Origin: Calamus simplicifolius
Lineage: Eukaryota; Streptophyta; Magnoliopsida; Arecales; Arecaceae
Assembly (NCBI GenBank): GCA_900491605.1
Contig: UESW01004252.1
Location: 42,370-106,369 of the forward strand
Direction of reading: 5' to 3'
Length of the DNA stretch: 64,000 nt
Each line of letters begins with the position of its first letter. Positions within the stretch are counted from its first letter, which is position 1. The translations under genes were made by a program, and so were the position numbers. The notes under the pieces were generated by a model that saw only the letters and a list, made by a program, of their open reading frames with translations, did no database searches and was not told where the DNA came from. This document shows positions 11,101-23,494 of the stretch, in pieces.

Positions 11101-13729
11101 GAGCTTAGCCTTGTGACTGGAGGGCTTGGCCCTATGTTGCTCTAATAGGCCCTGCCTTGGGATCGAATTTGCCACTCTGGACCTTAGATATTGATATGAC
11201 TTTAAACCATAGACCTTGAGGTGAGAACTTTGAACCTTAGACCATGGCCCTGGCTTAATATTTGATCTTAATGATACGAATTTTAAAATTCAAATTTAAG
11301 TTAATTACATCTACATATGTAAGCAATGATCAAAGCAAGAAACATTATTTCTCTTTGTGGCACTGCACAACCTCCGTAAATGAGTCTATTTATAGACTGT
11401 AGAGTACCATGTCATGACCTAAGTGTCATGGATGACATCTGGGAATTGAGAAAGATTTAACGATAAAAGAAATCAAGCAAAAAGAAATATCAATTCAATT
11501 TTGATCAACTAGTTTACAGATGTAGTGCATAGCAGATAGACATCAATTTTATGAAAATTTAAACAATTCAAGAGTTCCCTAAATTTGTATGTAAGCAAAA
11601 TAATGTTTTAACACTTGCGATATTTTAAGAGACCATGTAGTCATTTTTCTTGTCAAGCCTGCCAATGTTGTGGTGCATATGGCTCCATAAAGCTGAGAAT
11701 ATCTCTCTTTTCTTTTGTCCTTCCATCAGAACAAGGGGGTTTGGAATTTTTAAGCCTTTATCTTTTCTAGGCTAGATGTGAAAGGGGATGCAAGAAAAGT
11801 TCTATGATCCACAAAAGATTTGTGATCTGGAATCAACATCCATCGGAGGATGACTTTATGTAGACCTTTTACATGCAATATTGATCAATGCTTCCTCTTT
11901 ACCTCTCATGATTTATCACAAGAAGAAGCATTCCTCGCTTATGACAACTTACAAGGGCATAGAGTCTCTCATTTGCATGATCATAATCGCAAAATCCTTT
12001 TAGACTCTAGCACTAGAATATTGTAATCCATTGATTTTGGTTCTCACTTTGCTCATATGAATAGAAAGCAGAAAGTGTGGGTTTAAAGACGGAACTGGTT
12101 CATTTGAACAATTAAATAAGATATCGTCTCTTGATATATGTCTCATTGCAGCAAATGTGGCATCTTCAAGTTCACCAGTTGAAGCCTCTAGCTTTAGTGT
12201 AGTCTCTGCAAGATTAAGAGTATTATGAGAGAGAGTTTTCAAGATTAATAAACAGTTAAATAGTTTTCAAGATTAATAAACAGTTAACAAGTGCATCTTG
12301 ACTAAGATTGCTAGCTGTATGTTTTAGATTAAGGGAAAATGAATGCTTTCAAAAATTAGCTTTCCAATATTCACATTAAAGCCTTAAATTTCTTAGAGAA
12401 AGGTATGCATGCATGATAGCTAAATTATGCACCATCTGTGATCTCCAAATAGCAATCATGGTCATATCTTGCTAACATGTCTCTTGTTTGGTTGAACTGC
12501 AAAGTTTGACATTATGTTTTCAACTTGTTATATATTACATTGATTTTAAGAGCCTTATGTGATAATATATTTATTCATCTAAGCTCCGTATCGATCTTCT
12601 AATATAGTTCTTGGTCACTTATTTTAAAACTAGGTTAGCATTAGCAGCAACTAGAGGTTATTGAAAACAACCTCTTTTCCACTTGATACTCTGTCATGCC
12701 AACAATGCTTCATCTAGCTGTGTGCTTTTGCAACTACTGTTACTGTTACACATTATTTTTCTGAAAATGAATGATTTTCTTTTTTTTTTGTCCTAATTTT
12801 GGTATTTACATAAAGTATGATCAGGGCAATAAATCGAACAAGTTGAAATTGAGCACTTTTTTCGGAAGCACAAACACCATAACTTTATTTCTGCCACCAA
12901 CTGTGATCGACTTATTGAAACATCTCCTCAGCTTCATCCATGTCTCAAAAGACAATAAGCACAAACACCATAACAGCCGAGACTTTCTCTAGTATTGGAA
13001 AATTCTGAAGCATTTGTTGTTGACTTGGCAGTAAATTTATTTCTGACTTAGTGACTTGTGCTACCAAAAAAAAGATTAGTGTCTTGTTAATCTAATTATA
13101 TATTATGCAGCTCCATATATGGTTTACATGAGTTTTAAAGATTTTCTTTAAATGAGTAGGATATTTTTGAGATAAATCTGAATTATGAAAATAATTTTGA
13201 AAGATTAAAGACATGAATGCCGGTCATCATCATATATAATGTTGATGAAAAAATTAATTTTAGATATGTTTGTGGAATTGGTTAAAGATGCTTCATAATT
13301 TGATCCTCATAAATGTTAATGCATCTAAAGAATATAATTTGTTGCGTCTTGCTAACATGAACTTCTGCACTTTTATCCTATTAGAGGCTCATTCTTGTTT
13401 TAGGCCATGGTTTAAAATATAACCATCAGAATGATTTAGGCCTTGCTTGTTATGTTATATAATAGAGAACAAGATAATGGGCATTACACATGTTATTTAG
13501 TTTTGTGATTTCTCTTTATCACACAAATGATATAGCTATAAATTGGTGTTTATAATTTTCGTTTATTAAAATATTTTTTCTTTTCTTAAAATTATTAAAA
13601 TATTTTTTTCTTAAAATTATTAAAAAGCTGTGCCATCCAAAATAATAATATTTTATCAATTAAGTTATTTGGATAATAGTTTTATTATTTTCATTGTTAT
13701 AAGGATGGAATTTACATACTACCCAGATG
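11101..13729. other. AT-rich spacer without a supported gene
   Basis: About 2.6 kb of AT-rich DNA. The only notable open frame is at 12000-12242 on the minus strand (80 residues, includes ETTLKLEASTGELEDATF). Its composition is more protein-like than its surroundings, but I recognise no family and no splice context. I see no RNA gene. Confidence 0.5.
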
Positions 13730-13928
13730 GTGCAATGAGAGCGTAGGACTCTAAACGGAAGCACTGCACCTCCCAAATGCAATGCAGCGGTGGTATTTTG
13801 CACTATAACGCATGAAGGCACTATTTTATCCATCCCCTCGTTCTCTTTCCTGGTGCTTTTCTAACCGTTGGAATTCTTAGCTGGTCATCGCCTCCGACGC
13901 TGCCCTGTTGTGATTTCTTCAAATCCAG
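13730..13928 (+). other. Possible untranslated first exon with splice donor
   Basis: A less AT-rich block ends in TTCTTCAAATCCAG followed by GTAAGAATCTCTGTG, a strong plant 5' splice site at 13929. It has no long open frame and could be the 5' untranslated exon of a plus-strand gene. The lectin fragment at 14766-15051 is on the same strand 0.85 kb downstream, but a link between them is a guess. Confidence 0.3.
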
Positions 13929-14479
13929 GTAAGAATCTCTGTGTGTAATTATACAAGTGGTACGTATTGGAATTAGGAATAGTTATTCCTGTTTTCATTT
14001 GGTTGATTAAAAAAAAATATTTCCTGCTGCGCAATTCTGGGTGAGGGTGTTCGGCACGGAACAAAACAGGGCCTAATTTCTTCTCTTATTTCTGTTTATA
14101 TATATTTATATATTTGTTATCATGTTTGGTAGGAATAAGATTTATGCTAGGATTTATTCCTATCTTGTTCACGAAGTTACTGCACCGTAGCACTTGGTGT
14201 GGGATGCATATAAAAAACAAGCTTATATGCTTTGCAGTGTAAAATTGTGTAATATACTTCTTATAAAAATATATTTAATAATTAAATATTGATAGAAAGA
14301 AAATATGTTTTTCAAATTTGAAGTAACAGGAGAGCCAATTTATACGCATTATGACTGAGATAAATGGTTAAAATGTAATGCTGTTATAGCTGTGGATCTG
14401 CATATATGATAGTTCGGTTGTAAGAATTTCATGGTCATGAGCTGATGTCATCCATCAACCAGTACCAAGCTATGGTCTC

Positions 14480-14765
14480 CCACGACACCCTAGTTCAAGA
14501 CCCATGACACCCCCAGTTAAAGACCCATGACACCCCTAGTTCAAGACCCACGACACCCCAGTTCAAGACCCACGACACCCTAGTTCAAGACCCACGACAC
14601 CCCAAGTTCAAGACCCACGACACCCCAGTTCAAGACACACGACATCCCCAGTTCAAGACCTACGACACCCCAAGTTCAAGACCCACAACACCCTAGTTCA
14701 AGACTCATGACACCCCAGTTAAAGACCCACGACACCCCAGTTCAAGACCCATGACACCCCAGTTT
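14480..14765. repeat. 22-bp minisatellite CACGACACCCCAGTTCAAGACC
   Basis: About a dozen units of a 22-23 bp sequence built from GACACCCCAGTTCAAGACCC, with minor variants such as GACACCCTAG and GACATCCCC. It directly precedes the lectin fragment. There are no spacers between units, so it is not a CRISPR-like array, and it has no internal inverted repeat. Confidence 0.95.
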
Positions 14766-15051
14766 ATGTCGGATATAATTCGTTTCTTCAACTCGATAAG
14801 GTCGGAGGTCTCGTTCTCTTCGACTCTTCAAAGGGAGCTGAGGTCTGGAGCAACAACACTCACAACTCCTTCGTCGCTTCAGCCAGTCTCCGCGACGATG
14901 GAAATCTTGTTCTCTTGAATGCGCACAAGGATGTCGTCTAGCAGAGCTTTGCTACTCCTTCGGATACTCTTCTTCCAGGCCAGAACCTTACAATTTTTTA
15001 TCAGCAAAATCCAAATAAGATGGCGGGTTGAAGTAGGCTGGAGGGAAAGGG
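14766..15051 (+). pseudogene. Bulb-type lectin domain fragment (G-type lectin/EP1-like), broken
   Basis: The plus strand reads, in one frame, a block typical of bulb-type mannose-binding lectin domains: DKVGGLVLFDSSKGAEVWS, then ASLRDDGNLVLLN, then QSFATPSDTLLPGQNL. In the family a tryptophan precedes QSF. Here that codon is TAG at about 14939-14941, so the frame is stopped at a conserved site. The fragment lacks a start, signal peptide and the rest of a lectin receptor kinase or secreted EP1-like glycoprotein. It is preceded by a minisatellite and followed by unrelated DNA. It is a relic of a cell-surface or secreted lectin protein. The family call is firm, the exact subtype is not. Confidence 0.8.
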
Positions 15052-15240
15052 CATTTTCGTCTTCACACCAATGGTGAAAGGCTGAACGACTTTTAATGGA
15101 TGTACGATCAAAAAGTAACATTATCTCCCTGCTATTCTGTCCTATCATGTCAGGCCACATGGGATCCATGTGGACCAATAGGAAGGAGCGGTGCAGCCCA
15201 CGTAGGACTTGCTGCACCGGGGGCGGTGTACAGGGTCTTT
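15052..15240. other. Palindrome-rich insert between lectin and NLR relics
   Basis: This stretch separates the two gene relics. It holds a near-palindrome CCACATGGGATCCATGTGG (15158-15176) and a nine-base inverted repeat, CGGTGCAGC at 15189-15197 with GCTGCACCG at 15211-15219. It truncates the NLR reading frame. It may be a small transposon or a rearranged promoter piece, and I cannot tell which. Confidence 0.45.
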
Positions 15241-17200
15241 TCCAATATGAAATCGTTCCAAGCCACTCTGGCAATGTAGTCAGGCAGGGAATATTGGCGA
15301 GGGAGATGATTCTCAACTTGGCACTGTTGATTGCGTCTATCTCCTTCAAGCTTGTGCAATTTGGAGGTGGAGCTCCTCGAGATTTACCGCATTAGAAAAC
15401 AATTCTGGCAATGACGTCAAGTGATGATTACTAGAGAGGTCAAGAAGTCGAAGCCGCTGCACGCTCTCAAAGGCCAGATCTGGAAGTATTGTGATCTGAG
15501 TCCCAGTAAGCCGGAGCACTTGGAGGTTCGTCATTGCTTCCATGGTGGGTAGTAGATCTGCTAGTGCAGTGCAACCATTGAGCAAGACCTCCTCCAGACA
15601 AGACATGTCAGAGAACAAAGAGGAAGGTAGGGATTTTATGTTTGGACATGAGAGGTCGAAGTATCGAAGGTTTCGCTTGTGTGTACCCACATCATCAGGT
15701 ATGTAGTCCAAATAGGTTCCATTTAGATCCAGCACCTCTAAATTTTCTAGGGCTTGCAGTGGAGAAGTCAAAAGGGGTGGAGATGGTGATGAGGATGATG
15801 AGGCGGAGGGAAGGAGGGCTATGATGGTGTTAAGGCTATGACAACCTTTTAACGACAACAATCTAAGATTGGTGAGACAGGACAATGAGAAGGGTAGTGA
15901 TGTCAAAGGAGTGTAGGAGAGATCGAGGACTCGGAGGAGGGGCATGCTCTGGAACAAATCATCAGGGAAGCTGCGTGCCTGTGAGCAACCCCTAATGATC
16001 AAGGTAGTGAGAGTTGGTGAGACTTCTGCTCTTATCAAACCCATGCCTTGATTGTAGATGAATGAGACCCAGTCATAGTTTTGGCAAATTTCTTCCAGAT
16101 CATTTTTCTGTTTTTCCCAAATTTCTAGCTTCTCTGGAGGACTGAACCTCCGAATGATTGGTGCAGAAATAACACCGAGGCTCGAAGAGGAAGGAGAAGC
16201 ATGGAATCGTAACAAGGATCGAGCGAAGAGCTCTCTCAGTAGAGCCTTTCCTGTGTCAAATAAGGATGATGATGTTGCATTATCCATCTTCTCTTCCTCT
16301 TCAGGTTGGTGCACTCGTGCAGTGATAAGCCCATCCGCCACCCAAAATCTAACCAAATCTTCTTGATGGAGACCATGGGCCAGACCTTGTTCTTCATCAT
16401 CACCTACACTTTCAATGGGTGAGCATAGCAGGCAATATGCTAGGCAATTAAAGATCATGAGAAACAATAATTCATCATCTTCATCATCTCTATGGTCGAG
16501 GGTTTTGAGAGAAAGGGAAGAAGCAACATCATGAACCACTAGAAAATGCAATAGACGTTCGTCAATCCAATTCACTCGTCCAATCCATGTTAGCTCATGG
16601 GTTATCAGGATGAGGTCCTAGCTGGACCTGCTTTCATTGCAGACGTCACTAGATAGAGTAGAGATCAACCATCTAGTGCCGCTCCACTGGGACGATATTG
16701 GTAGGCCCAACCCAGCCCAATAGCTCAACCCCATGGGATGAGGTAGATGTTCCACGACCAATATTAATACGCCTTGCTAATGGATACAACGCTTGCCACT
16801 CCTCCCTCTCTTGCTTGTTCTCGTCCTCGTACTCTTCTTCCTCCTCTGCCAATATCATAGGCACGGCATGATCTTTCTCGGCCTGCATTTCAAGCTCATC
16901 TGCTATGGCCATCGCCATCTTCACCCAGCTCATCCTCTTCTCCTTGTTGCTAATTAATGAAGGGCCTTGTAGTCGTATTACATGATCAAATTGTGCCTCC
17001 TCGTCCTCAACCATATACATCAGGGCCTTCTCCGTGACATTTGTCAATCGTTCCAACAAGGCTTCTCTGTCATCGATCCCTAGGGTCCAAATAATTGTAG
17101 CATCTCTAGCTTCCTTTGAGTATATTCACTACTTGAGATATTGCTAGCTCCTCTACTCTTTTTATGGAATCCATTAGTTCACGGGGTAGAATCTCTTCCT
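15241..17200 (-). pseudogene. NBS-LRR (NLR) disease-resistance gene relic
   Basis: In minus-strand order, 17200-16670 resembles the start of an NB-ARC domain (VEELAISQVV, then WTLGIDDREALLERL where a P-loop GMGGVGKTTLLERL is expected, then FDHVI). The P-loop lysine and glycines are gone. After a stop near 16620 a 409-codon frame (16575-15346) holds the end of NB-ARC (CLAYCLLCS, HQEDLVRFWVADGLI). Leucine-rich repeats follow: LRVLDLSYTPLTSLP, LEVLDLNGTYLDYIP, LQVLRLTGTQITILP, LRLLDLSSNHHLTSLPE. A one-base loss near 15350 shifts the frame, and repeats continue (LRIISLANIPCLTTLPEWLG) until cut at 15241. The coiled-coil start is not found. Functional NLRs sense pathogen effectors in the cytoplasm, and this one cannot. 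Confidence 0.85.
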
Positions 17201-20200
17201 AGCACCGAAGAGAATTAATGCCCAAATAAATCCTCTCACACTGTGCACGAGTTCTAAGATGTCAGTTCAAAGTTAATTTTTTTTAATCCAAGAAGTAAAA
17301 TGCTTGCTTAAAATCTTTTAATTACTAAGCATTTTATCTTAACTAAATAGCTAGATGATTCAACATGCATGCTCTATTGCAAGGGGCTGGCGTAATTTTG
17401 AGAAACTACGTTTCTATTGATGCTGAATGCCATGTTTTAAAGAGAAGTTGGATGAATTCCTTATCATATATCAAAGAAGTGGGAGAAAAGAAATGTTGCA
17501 TATGATGCCATTTGCTTTTTAAAGTGAAACCAATAGATTCGTGATGATATTAATGGTTGCTCGAGCATAAACACCTCAAAGATTTGGAAACTATCTCCTT
17601 TATTGTCCTTTATCATAATTACTTATGTAAAACATTAAAAAAATAGTATGTCATATTTTTAAAATTTATTTTCTTATGTACTAGCAACTGAACTAGGTGT
17701 TCTTCTGTTTCTTGATAACAAAAGTAATTGGCACTCATACAAAGACTAAATGGCACATCATATCCAAGACTAAGTGATTTATGCATTTATTGATAAATTA
17801 ATACTTTTATAATGTTTAATATTCCTAAGAAAAGCAATGTAACAAGGTTTATTACATCAAGAGAATATCAACAACTTAAGTATATATATATATAAAAATA
17901 ACTCCTGAAAAGTGCTTAGGTTTTCACGTCAATAAGATAATGATTTGTATATTAAATCTATTTTTATATTTTTATTCAGCTAATTATGGATTTCGAGAGC
18001 ACCTGTTCTTAGATAATATTGGCATCACAAAAAACTCATTAAAAATTGATATTTATTTTTATGCTTAATTCAAACTAAATAAACTGTTCATTTATGTTAA
18101 AAAAAAAACTTACATCAAGTATATAAAAAATTAGATTGTTAATAGTCTTTCCAGCACCATGATGATAAAAACATTTTCTTCAATAAATAGTAAAGCATAT
18201 TTCCTACTTTGTTCTTCAATAAGCTAAAAATATTATAATCATTAATAAGGAAATCAAGTTATAGGATTTAGAAAAGCTAGTTAACATTTAAAATTAGGAT
18301 CAAATAATTCAAATATATTAAAATGGATTTTTCTCTATTGCATGCCACTCTCTACTAACTAATATGACGCTTGATGTTCAACCAATTCAATCATTTATTA
18401 TTTCTAAATTGCATATATAATAGATTACATGTCATAAATACATTGAAATATTTCAATGATTACTTCTTTCCATTAAAAAAAGTCAATTCTTTATCTATTT
18501 GGTAGTAAGAAAAATTACCCTATTTTATTTTAAAATATTTTTAAACTTTACTATTTGTAATCATTTAAAATAAATAAATTAAAATTACATATTTTTATAT
18601 AATATAATTTATCATTTTTGGAAAACATATTTTTCATGATTATTTTTAGTTATGATGTAATTGAAAAATAATATAGGATGTGGACACATTTGGCTTAAAG
18701 AGTTGCATATAAAATTGAAAACCTATCAATAATAAAACTACATTAAACATATTTAATATTTATTTTTTAAAATATTTTTATATAAATTTGATTCAACTTT
18801 TAGGCCCAAAGGGCAAACCAATGACCTAATGGCCTAGATCCTAAGTCAAATCTATCTCCAATTCAGGTTTGAAAACTATGAATACAATACTTTCATCTAT
18901 TTTTTAGATTGTTTATTTTAGTTATATACTTATAATTTCATCAAAACAAACCTATACACTCATTAAATATAGTTATTATATGAAGATTATAACATTTAAA
19001 TGGTCCATCATTTTTTCATTTAGGTAGAAGTGAACAAATAAATCTACATCATTTTTTTTTAGATATGTCCAATACTTGATATTTTAAAATAATTAAATGA
19101 TATCAACTAATGCTCACATATATTTTTGTACATTATATATAAATTTTCTATCGATTTGAAAAAAGAATTAATGATTGATGATTATTTCATATTTTATGTT
19201 GCAATTTAAGAATTCTTTAGTTTTAGATCCATGTGATGACAAAGGATAGTATATAAATAAAAACAAACACATTGGTATATATTTTTTTATACTTTTTATA
19301 TCTTGAAATATTTTAATATAATCGGACTAACTAGTTGATCTAATGATTGAACTAGTGATCTATTTGTATTGCCCCTTTGTGTGGTTGGTCTCTAATATAA
19401 ATTTACTAATTAGGGCTCAATCTTTTGATCACCAAAATATATTTACAATTTTTGGTACTACAAATATACCTAATCTAAAACTTTAATTTATAAATATTTT
19501 ATTAAAAATCTTTTTGATCATAAAGCTCTGTATTAAAAATAAGTGGTATGACCCATCCATTTCAATATATAATTAATAAGACGACTTACAAATTAAAATG
19601 ATTAATAAATCATATCAAGTTATTATTTTTTAAAGTATATATGGTATATATTTCAATTACCTTTCAGCCAAGCAACATATAAGAGTAAGCATATTATATT
19701 CAATTAAATCTTACTTGTGTTTTGGAACCTAATTAGACAATACAAATTGTATGCTATGAATCTTTTTTTTTTCTATATATCAAAAATTCAATCAAGTGAA
19801 ACCAATAAAATCAAGATAAATTTAACTCTTCAAAGTTGTGATCCATAAGTTCTCTTACTGTCAACAGAAAACTCCATTTGATCAATAGCTATTAAATCCC
19901 AACCAAAGTTCAAGTCTATCAAGGGGCATATAGTTGAGTCTCCTTACCAACTCAAATGATTGGATTGGATTTATATAAAAGAATCATGAAGAGATTTTTT
20001 TCAAAAATTTACAAAAAATATGTATGTAAGAAAATATTTAAGCTAACTAATATGTTTTATTATTTTAAATAATAAAATTATTAAATATCAAAGATATATA
20101 GTAAAGAAAAACATATATTTCATTTTCTACTAAAGAAAAAATAAATTTGATTATTAAAGCTACTTAGAATTATAACCTCATTTTATAATTAAATGAATTA

Positions 20201-21990
20201 TTCATACTTGTATGAATGCCAACCATGCCTCAATGATTGAGGGGGTATAGATTGATATTTCTTTTTATTTTTTAGAGTGAAATAATTCATTTAAAATTAG
20301 GAAATGAGTTTCATGTATAAGAGGTGAAATTGTTTTATGTTCTGCTAATAATTATGAGAGATAGAATTAAAACCGTCAATCTTGCATACAACTATGGTAA
20401 GAAAAGAAAAAGACATGGTACTAAAATTCTAATTGATGTGAGATTGAATCTAACACATAAAAGAAAAAAATAAAAAAAAATAGACACAACTTAAAGGTCA
20501 TAATTTTAAGAGATATTAAGATTATAATAATGTTAACATAAGGCAGATCCTTTTAAAACCGCTATGAATTATTATAATGAAAGTTAAAGGCATTATATAG
20601 CAATTATAGTATTATATGATATTTTCTTTGATTGCTTTTTTTTCATGTAATAAGATATCATATTTCAAACAATAATGCATATGAATTGTAATAATAGTAA
20701 ATTAGATGGGCATAGAACAACATTAAAATATCATATAATGTTCTAGTTATATACTGGAAGATGTCATATTGGGATGATAATTTTTTTTTAATTAAATGTT
20801 AGTCACATGTGCGTGGATAGGCACATAGATTTATATTATAAATATGATGTAATAGGACCGCTAAATCTATTATAGAGGTATTAAATTTAAAACATGATAT
20901 AAATGTAATGTCATGAATTAAAAAACAAATATTTTTATATATTAATATGAGCAAAATATGTGCAAAAGTCATAAATCAGATTTATGATTTCTTAAGATAT
21001 GCATCAAAAGAACTTAATTGATTAATAGAAACATGGTAATAAAGAAAAGAAGAAAATAAAAAAAGAGGTATTCCGCATGATTAGATATCTAAGTTGATGA
21101 CCCTTCTACTAGTTTATTCAAAATATTTCTTTTCAATTGTTTGTGCATGAGGTGAAGCTAGATATATCTTTTCTATGACCTGGAATATATAACATGTAAA
21201 CGGTTTTAAAATATAAATTATACAAAATGTTAAACAAAGAAGAATTTAAAAGTTAAATAAAAAATATAATATACTAAAATTGATCCACTATGAAGGTTAA
21301 TAATTTAAAACATGAGATAAATTTAATGTCATATTATAATAAAATATATTTAAAAAATATAAGCATAAAATATATAGAATGACATATGCATAATATATAG
21401 AGGTTATGAATTAGATATATGATCTCTCATTATATGCATTAATCTCAACATAGAAAGAAGCATTATTGATAATGAAAACATAATAATAAAGAAAGGATAA
21501 GTTGTACCCTATAGTCTCTAATATATTACACAAACTATTTTAAAGTATAAGTTATACAAAGTTTAACTATAGAAGAATTTAACTAAACATACCTCAAGAA
21601 CCGTGTTTCCAATCGTTGCTAGAAGAACAAGAATATAAGAAAAACAAGCACCAAGAGACAGTAAAACTTCTTTGTTGACATCAAACCTAGACTATCATGG
21701 TGTTATTTATAGGTTCACTTATTCTTGCTTGCTAGAGAAGAAAGAGATTAAGGTAATAAAAGAAATAGAAGGAATCAAATACCTTACTTATGATTTAAAA
21801 GTAAGAGTCATATTCTCTTTAAAAAGTAGAAGTTACTTGCAACAACATTATTTTTTAATTCATAATATTTAATAATTGGTATCTTAGTCAATCTATAATG
21901 TGCACCTTGGCAATGGCATCATTGGTTTTTATTTTGTTCGTATAATTAATCTTTGTTCAGTACAATAGTACACTATCTTTTCCAAGTAAT
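17201..21990. other. Long AT-rich spacer, no gene seen
   Basis: About 4.8 kb of very AT-rich DNA with short A and T runs and a (TA)n stretch at 17882-17895. I find no open frame of credible composition, no RNA gene and no recognisable transposon ends. An internal diverged duplication lies at 20885-21600. Confidence 0.6.
20885..21600. repeat. Diverged ~0.4 kb tandem duplication
   Basis: 20885-21260 and 21305-21600 share ordered blocks: TTTAAAACATGA.ATAAATTTAATGTCAT, then TATGATTTCTTA / ATATGATCTCTCA, then TTTTAAA.TATAA.TTATACAAA and GAAGAATTTAA. Divergence is considerable. The following stretch (21600-21800) resembles 37280-37490 upstream of the exonuclease gene. Confidence 0.55.
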
Positions 21991-21993
21991 GGC

Positions 21994-22468
21994 TAGAGGT
22001 GGGCATAGGCTGAATGGTGTGTAGGTTGGCTTGAGCCCGGCCAAGAAAAATATATGGCTTAGGGCCATTTTTCAACCTATAAGATTGAACCAATCTGATT
22101 TTATGGGCCCATTCAATTTCTAACCCAAAAAATTTTACATCTATGTATGCATGTATGTATATATGTGTGTTTGTAAATATCATATGAGCATATGTGTTTC
22201 TTATCAAGTTTGACCCCACATTCTTAAGAAAGAAAACAGGTCATTTAAACACCACAAGAACATAAGGATGGCATTAGCTTTTCAATTATTTAAAATACAG
22301 CTATTTCTAGTAGGCTAGGCTCACGTCAAGCCTGGACTCCCAAAGATTTCAGTCGAGCCAGGTTTAGATCAGCTATAGCCGACCAAGTTTGAGCATGGCT
22401 GATGCCTTGCGAGGTCGAGTTTCCTTTGTCTTCTTAGCTCAGTTTGATCTAGCCCATGCCCATCTCTA
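21994..22468. mobile_element. MITE-like element with ~18-bp terminal inverted repeats
   Basis: The left end TAGAGGTGGGCATAGGCT and the right end AGCCCATGCCCATCTCTA are imperfect inverted repeats about 475 bp apart. The inside has no coding potential. Size and ends fit a hAT-type MITE, but the flanks (GTAATGGC / ATACTAGG) do not form an 8-bp target duplication, so the class is uncertain. Confidence 0.5.
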
Positions 22469-22777
22469 ATACTAGGAAATTGTATCATTCTTTGAGCTAC
22501 ATGTGGGTGGTGCCATATATAAATGAAAGTGTAATGATATAAGAGATGTAAAAAAAAAGGGCTGAGGGCATTTGAATGAGAGGCTTGAAGGGATAGAATT
22601 AAAGCTCGGTTTCGATAAGAAAAAAAAAAAGCAATCCAAGATCCAACATTACTCCCAACACTAGATGATAGGACATAAAATGACAGTTTATAGCCACAAT
22701 TTTAAGGGTTTGGAGGGTTAATGAATTTATTATATAGCAAGCAAACAATTTCTTAACCAAAGAGACTCATTCGGAAT

Positions 22778-22782
22778 AGATG
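22778..22782. repeat. Target-site duplication of element B, left (AGATG)
   Basis: AGATG directly precedes the left LTR and recurs exactly after the right LTR at 37064-37068. A 5-bp duplication is usual for Ty3 integrases, and its match fixes both outer ends of element B. Confidence 0.9.
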
Positions 22783-23475
22783 TGTTGATGCCAAGTCGTC
22801 TTCCTCCAATGCCGGGGAACGGAGATCCTCCTTTGCAGTGAGCTCCTGCAAGAAAGTCCCGGAGACCGGTTGCTCCGATGGGGACCCTCCGATGGTCAAG
22901 TCAGTAACTTGGGAACAGACAAGAGTTAACTAGCAGAAAAGAGCTAGAAAACTTGAGTTCAGGATCCTTCCCTCATCGTGAGTGTGGGCCTTTATACCTG
23001 TTCGAATGTCTCTTTTTCCCATTTCCAGAAGGTTGCTGATTTCGAGGTGTTGTTGTCCAGTAACGAACGGAAGGTAAGGCTGATAGTGATGGGTCGCAAC
23101 CGACACTGGGCATGTCAGAGGTGTCCTGCCTTGCCTGCCACCTGTCAAGCGTGGCGCTATGGGTGGCAGGAGGACCTGATTGCGTCAGGCGTGCGCTGTT
23201 ACGGGGTATGGCCATGCGCTGTTGCAGGCGAGTGGTGGATCACGTGGCCGCTGCAAGTAGTTGGTGGGCCATGTGGGCATGGCAGGCGGCTCGAGGCAGT
23301 AGGTTGCCAGTCCTGGGGGCCAGACAGGGATGGAAGCTCGAGGCCAAGGCCGAGGCTGAAGCTAAAGGCCGAGGCCGAGGGGGCCTCGGAGGCCGAGGCC
23401 ATCCCACGAGGCTGAGGTAGGGCTCCGTCAGTTGCCTTCACTGTTTACTCTGACGATGCTGGATCAGCCACATTA
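22783..23475 (-). repeat. 3' LTR of element B
   Basis: 693 bp, homologous to 36347-37063. Plus-strand ends are TGTTGATGCC and CCACATTA, so in element sense the LTR begins TAATGTGG and not with TG. The TATA box is at 22990-22996 and the U5 block at 22883-22900 (all minus strand). The GAGGCCGAGGCCGAGG-rich part near 23340-23410 is a short version of the GC-rich repeats seen elsewhere. Confidence 0.95.
22990..22996 (-). promoter_or_regulatory. TATA box of element B 3' LTR
   Basis: TATAAAG on the minus strand in the context GAACAGGTATAAAGGCCC, identical at 36555-36561 in the 5' LTR. Confidence 0.7.
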
Positions 23476-23494
23476 GATGCCCCTCGCCCCTGAG
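23476..23494 (-). other. Polypurine tract of element B
   Basis: Minus-strand CTCAGGGGCGAGGGGCATC abuts the start of the 3' LTR. It is G-rich and purine-rich apart from three pyrimidines. This is the expected place for the plus-strand primer. Confidence 0.75.

Noticed and set aside
12000..12242. 80-codon minus-strand frame as a gene
   Set aside because: No recognised family and no splice or promoter support. Kept only as a remark in the spacer entry.
14480..14765. CRISPR-like array (22-bp repeats)
   Set aside because: Repeats are contiguous with no unique spacers, and the genome is eukaryotic. It is a minisatellite.
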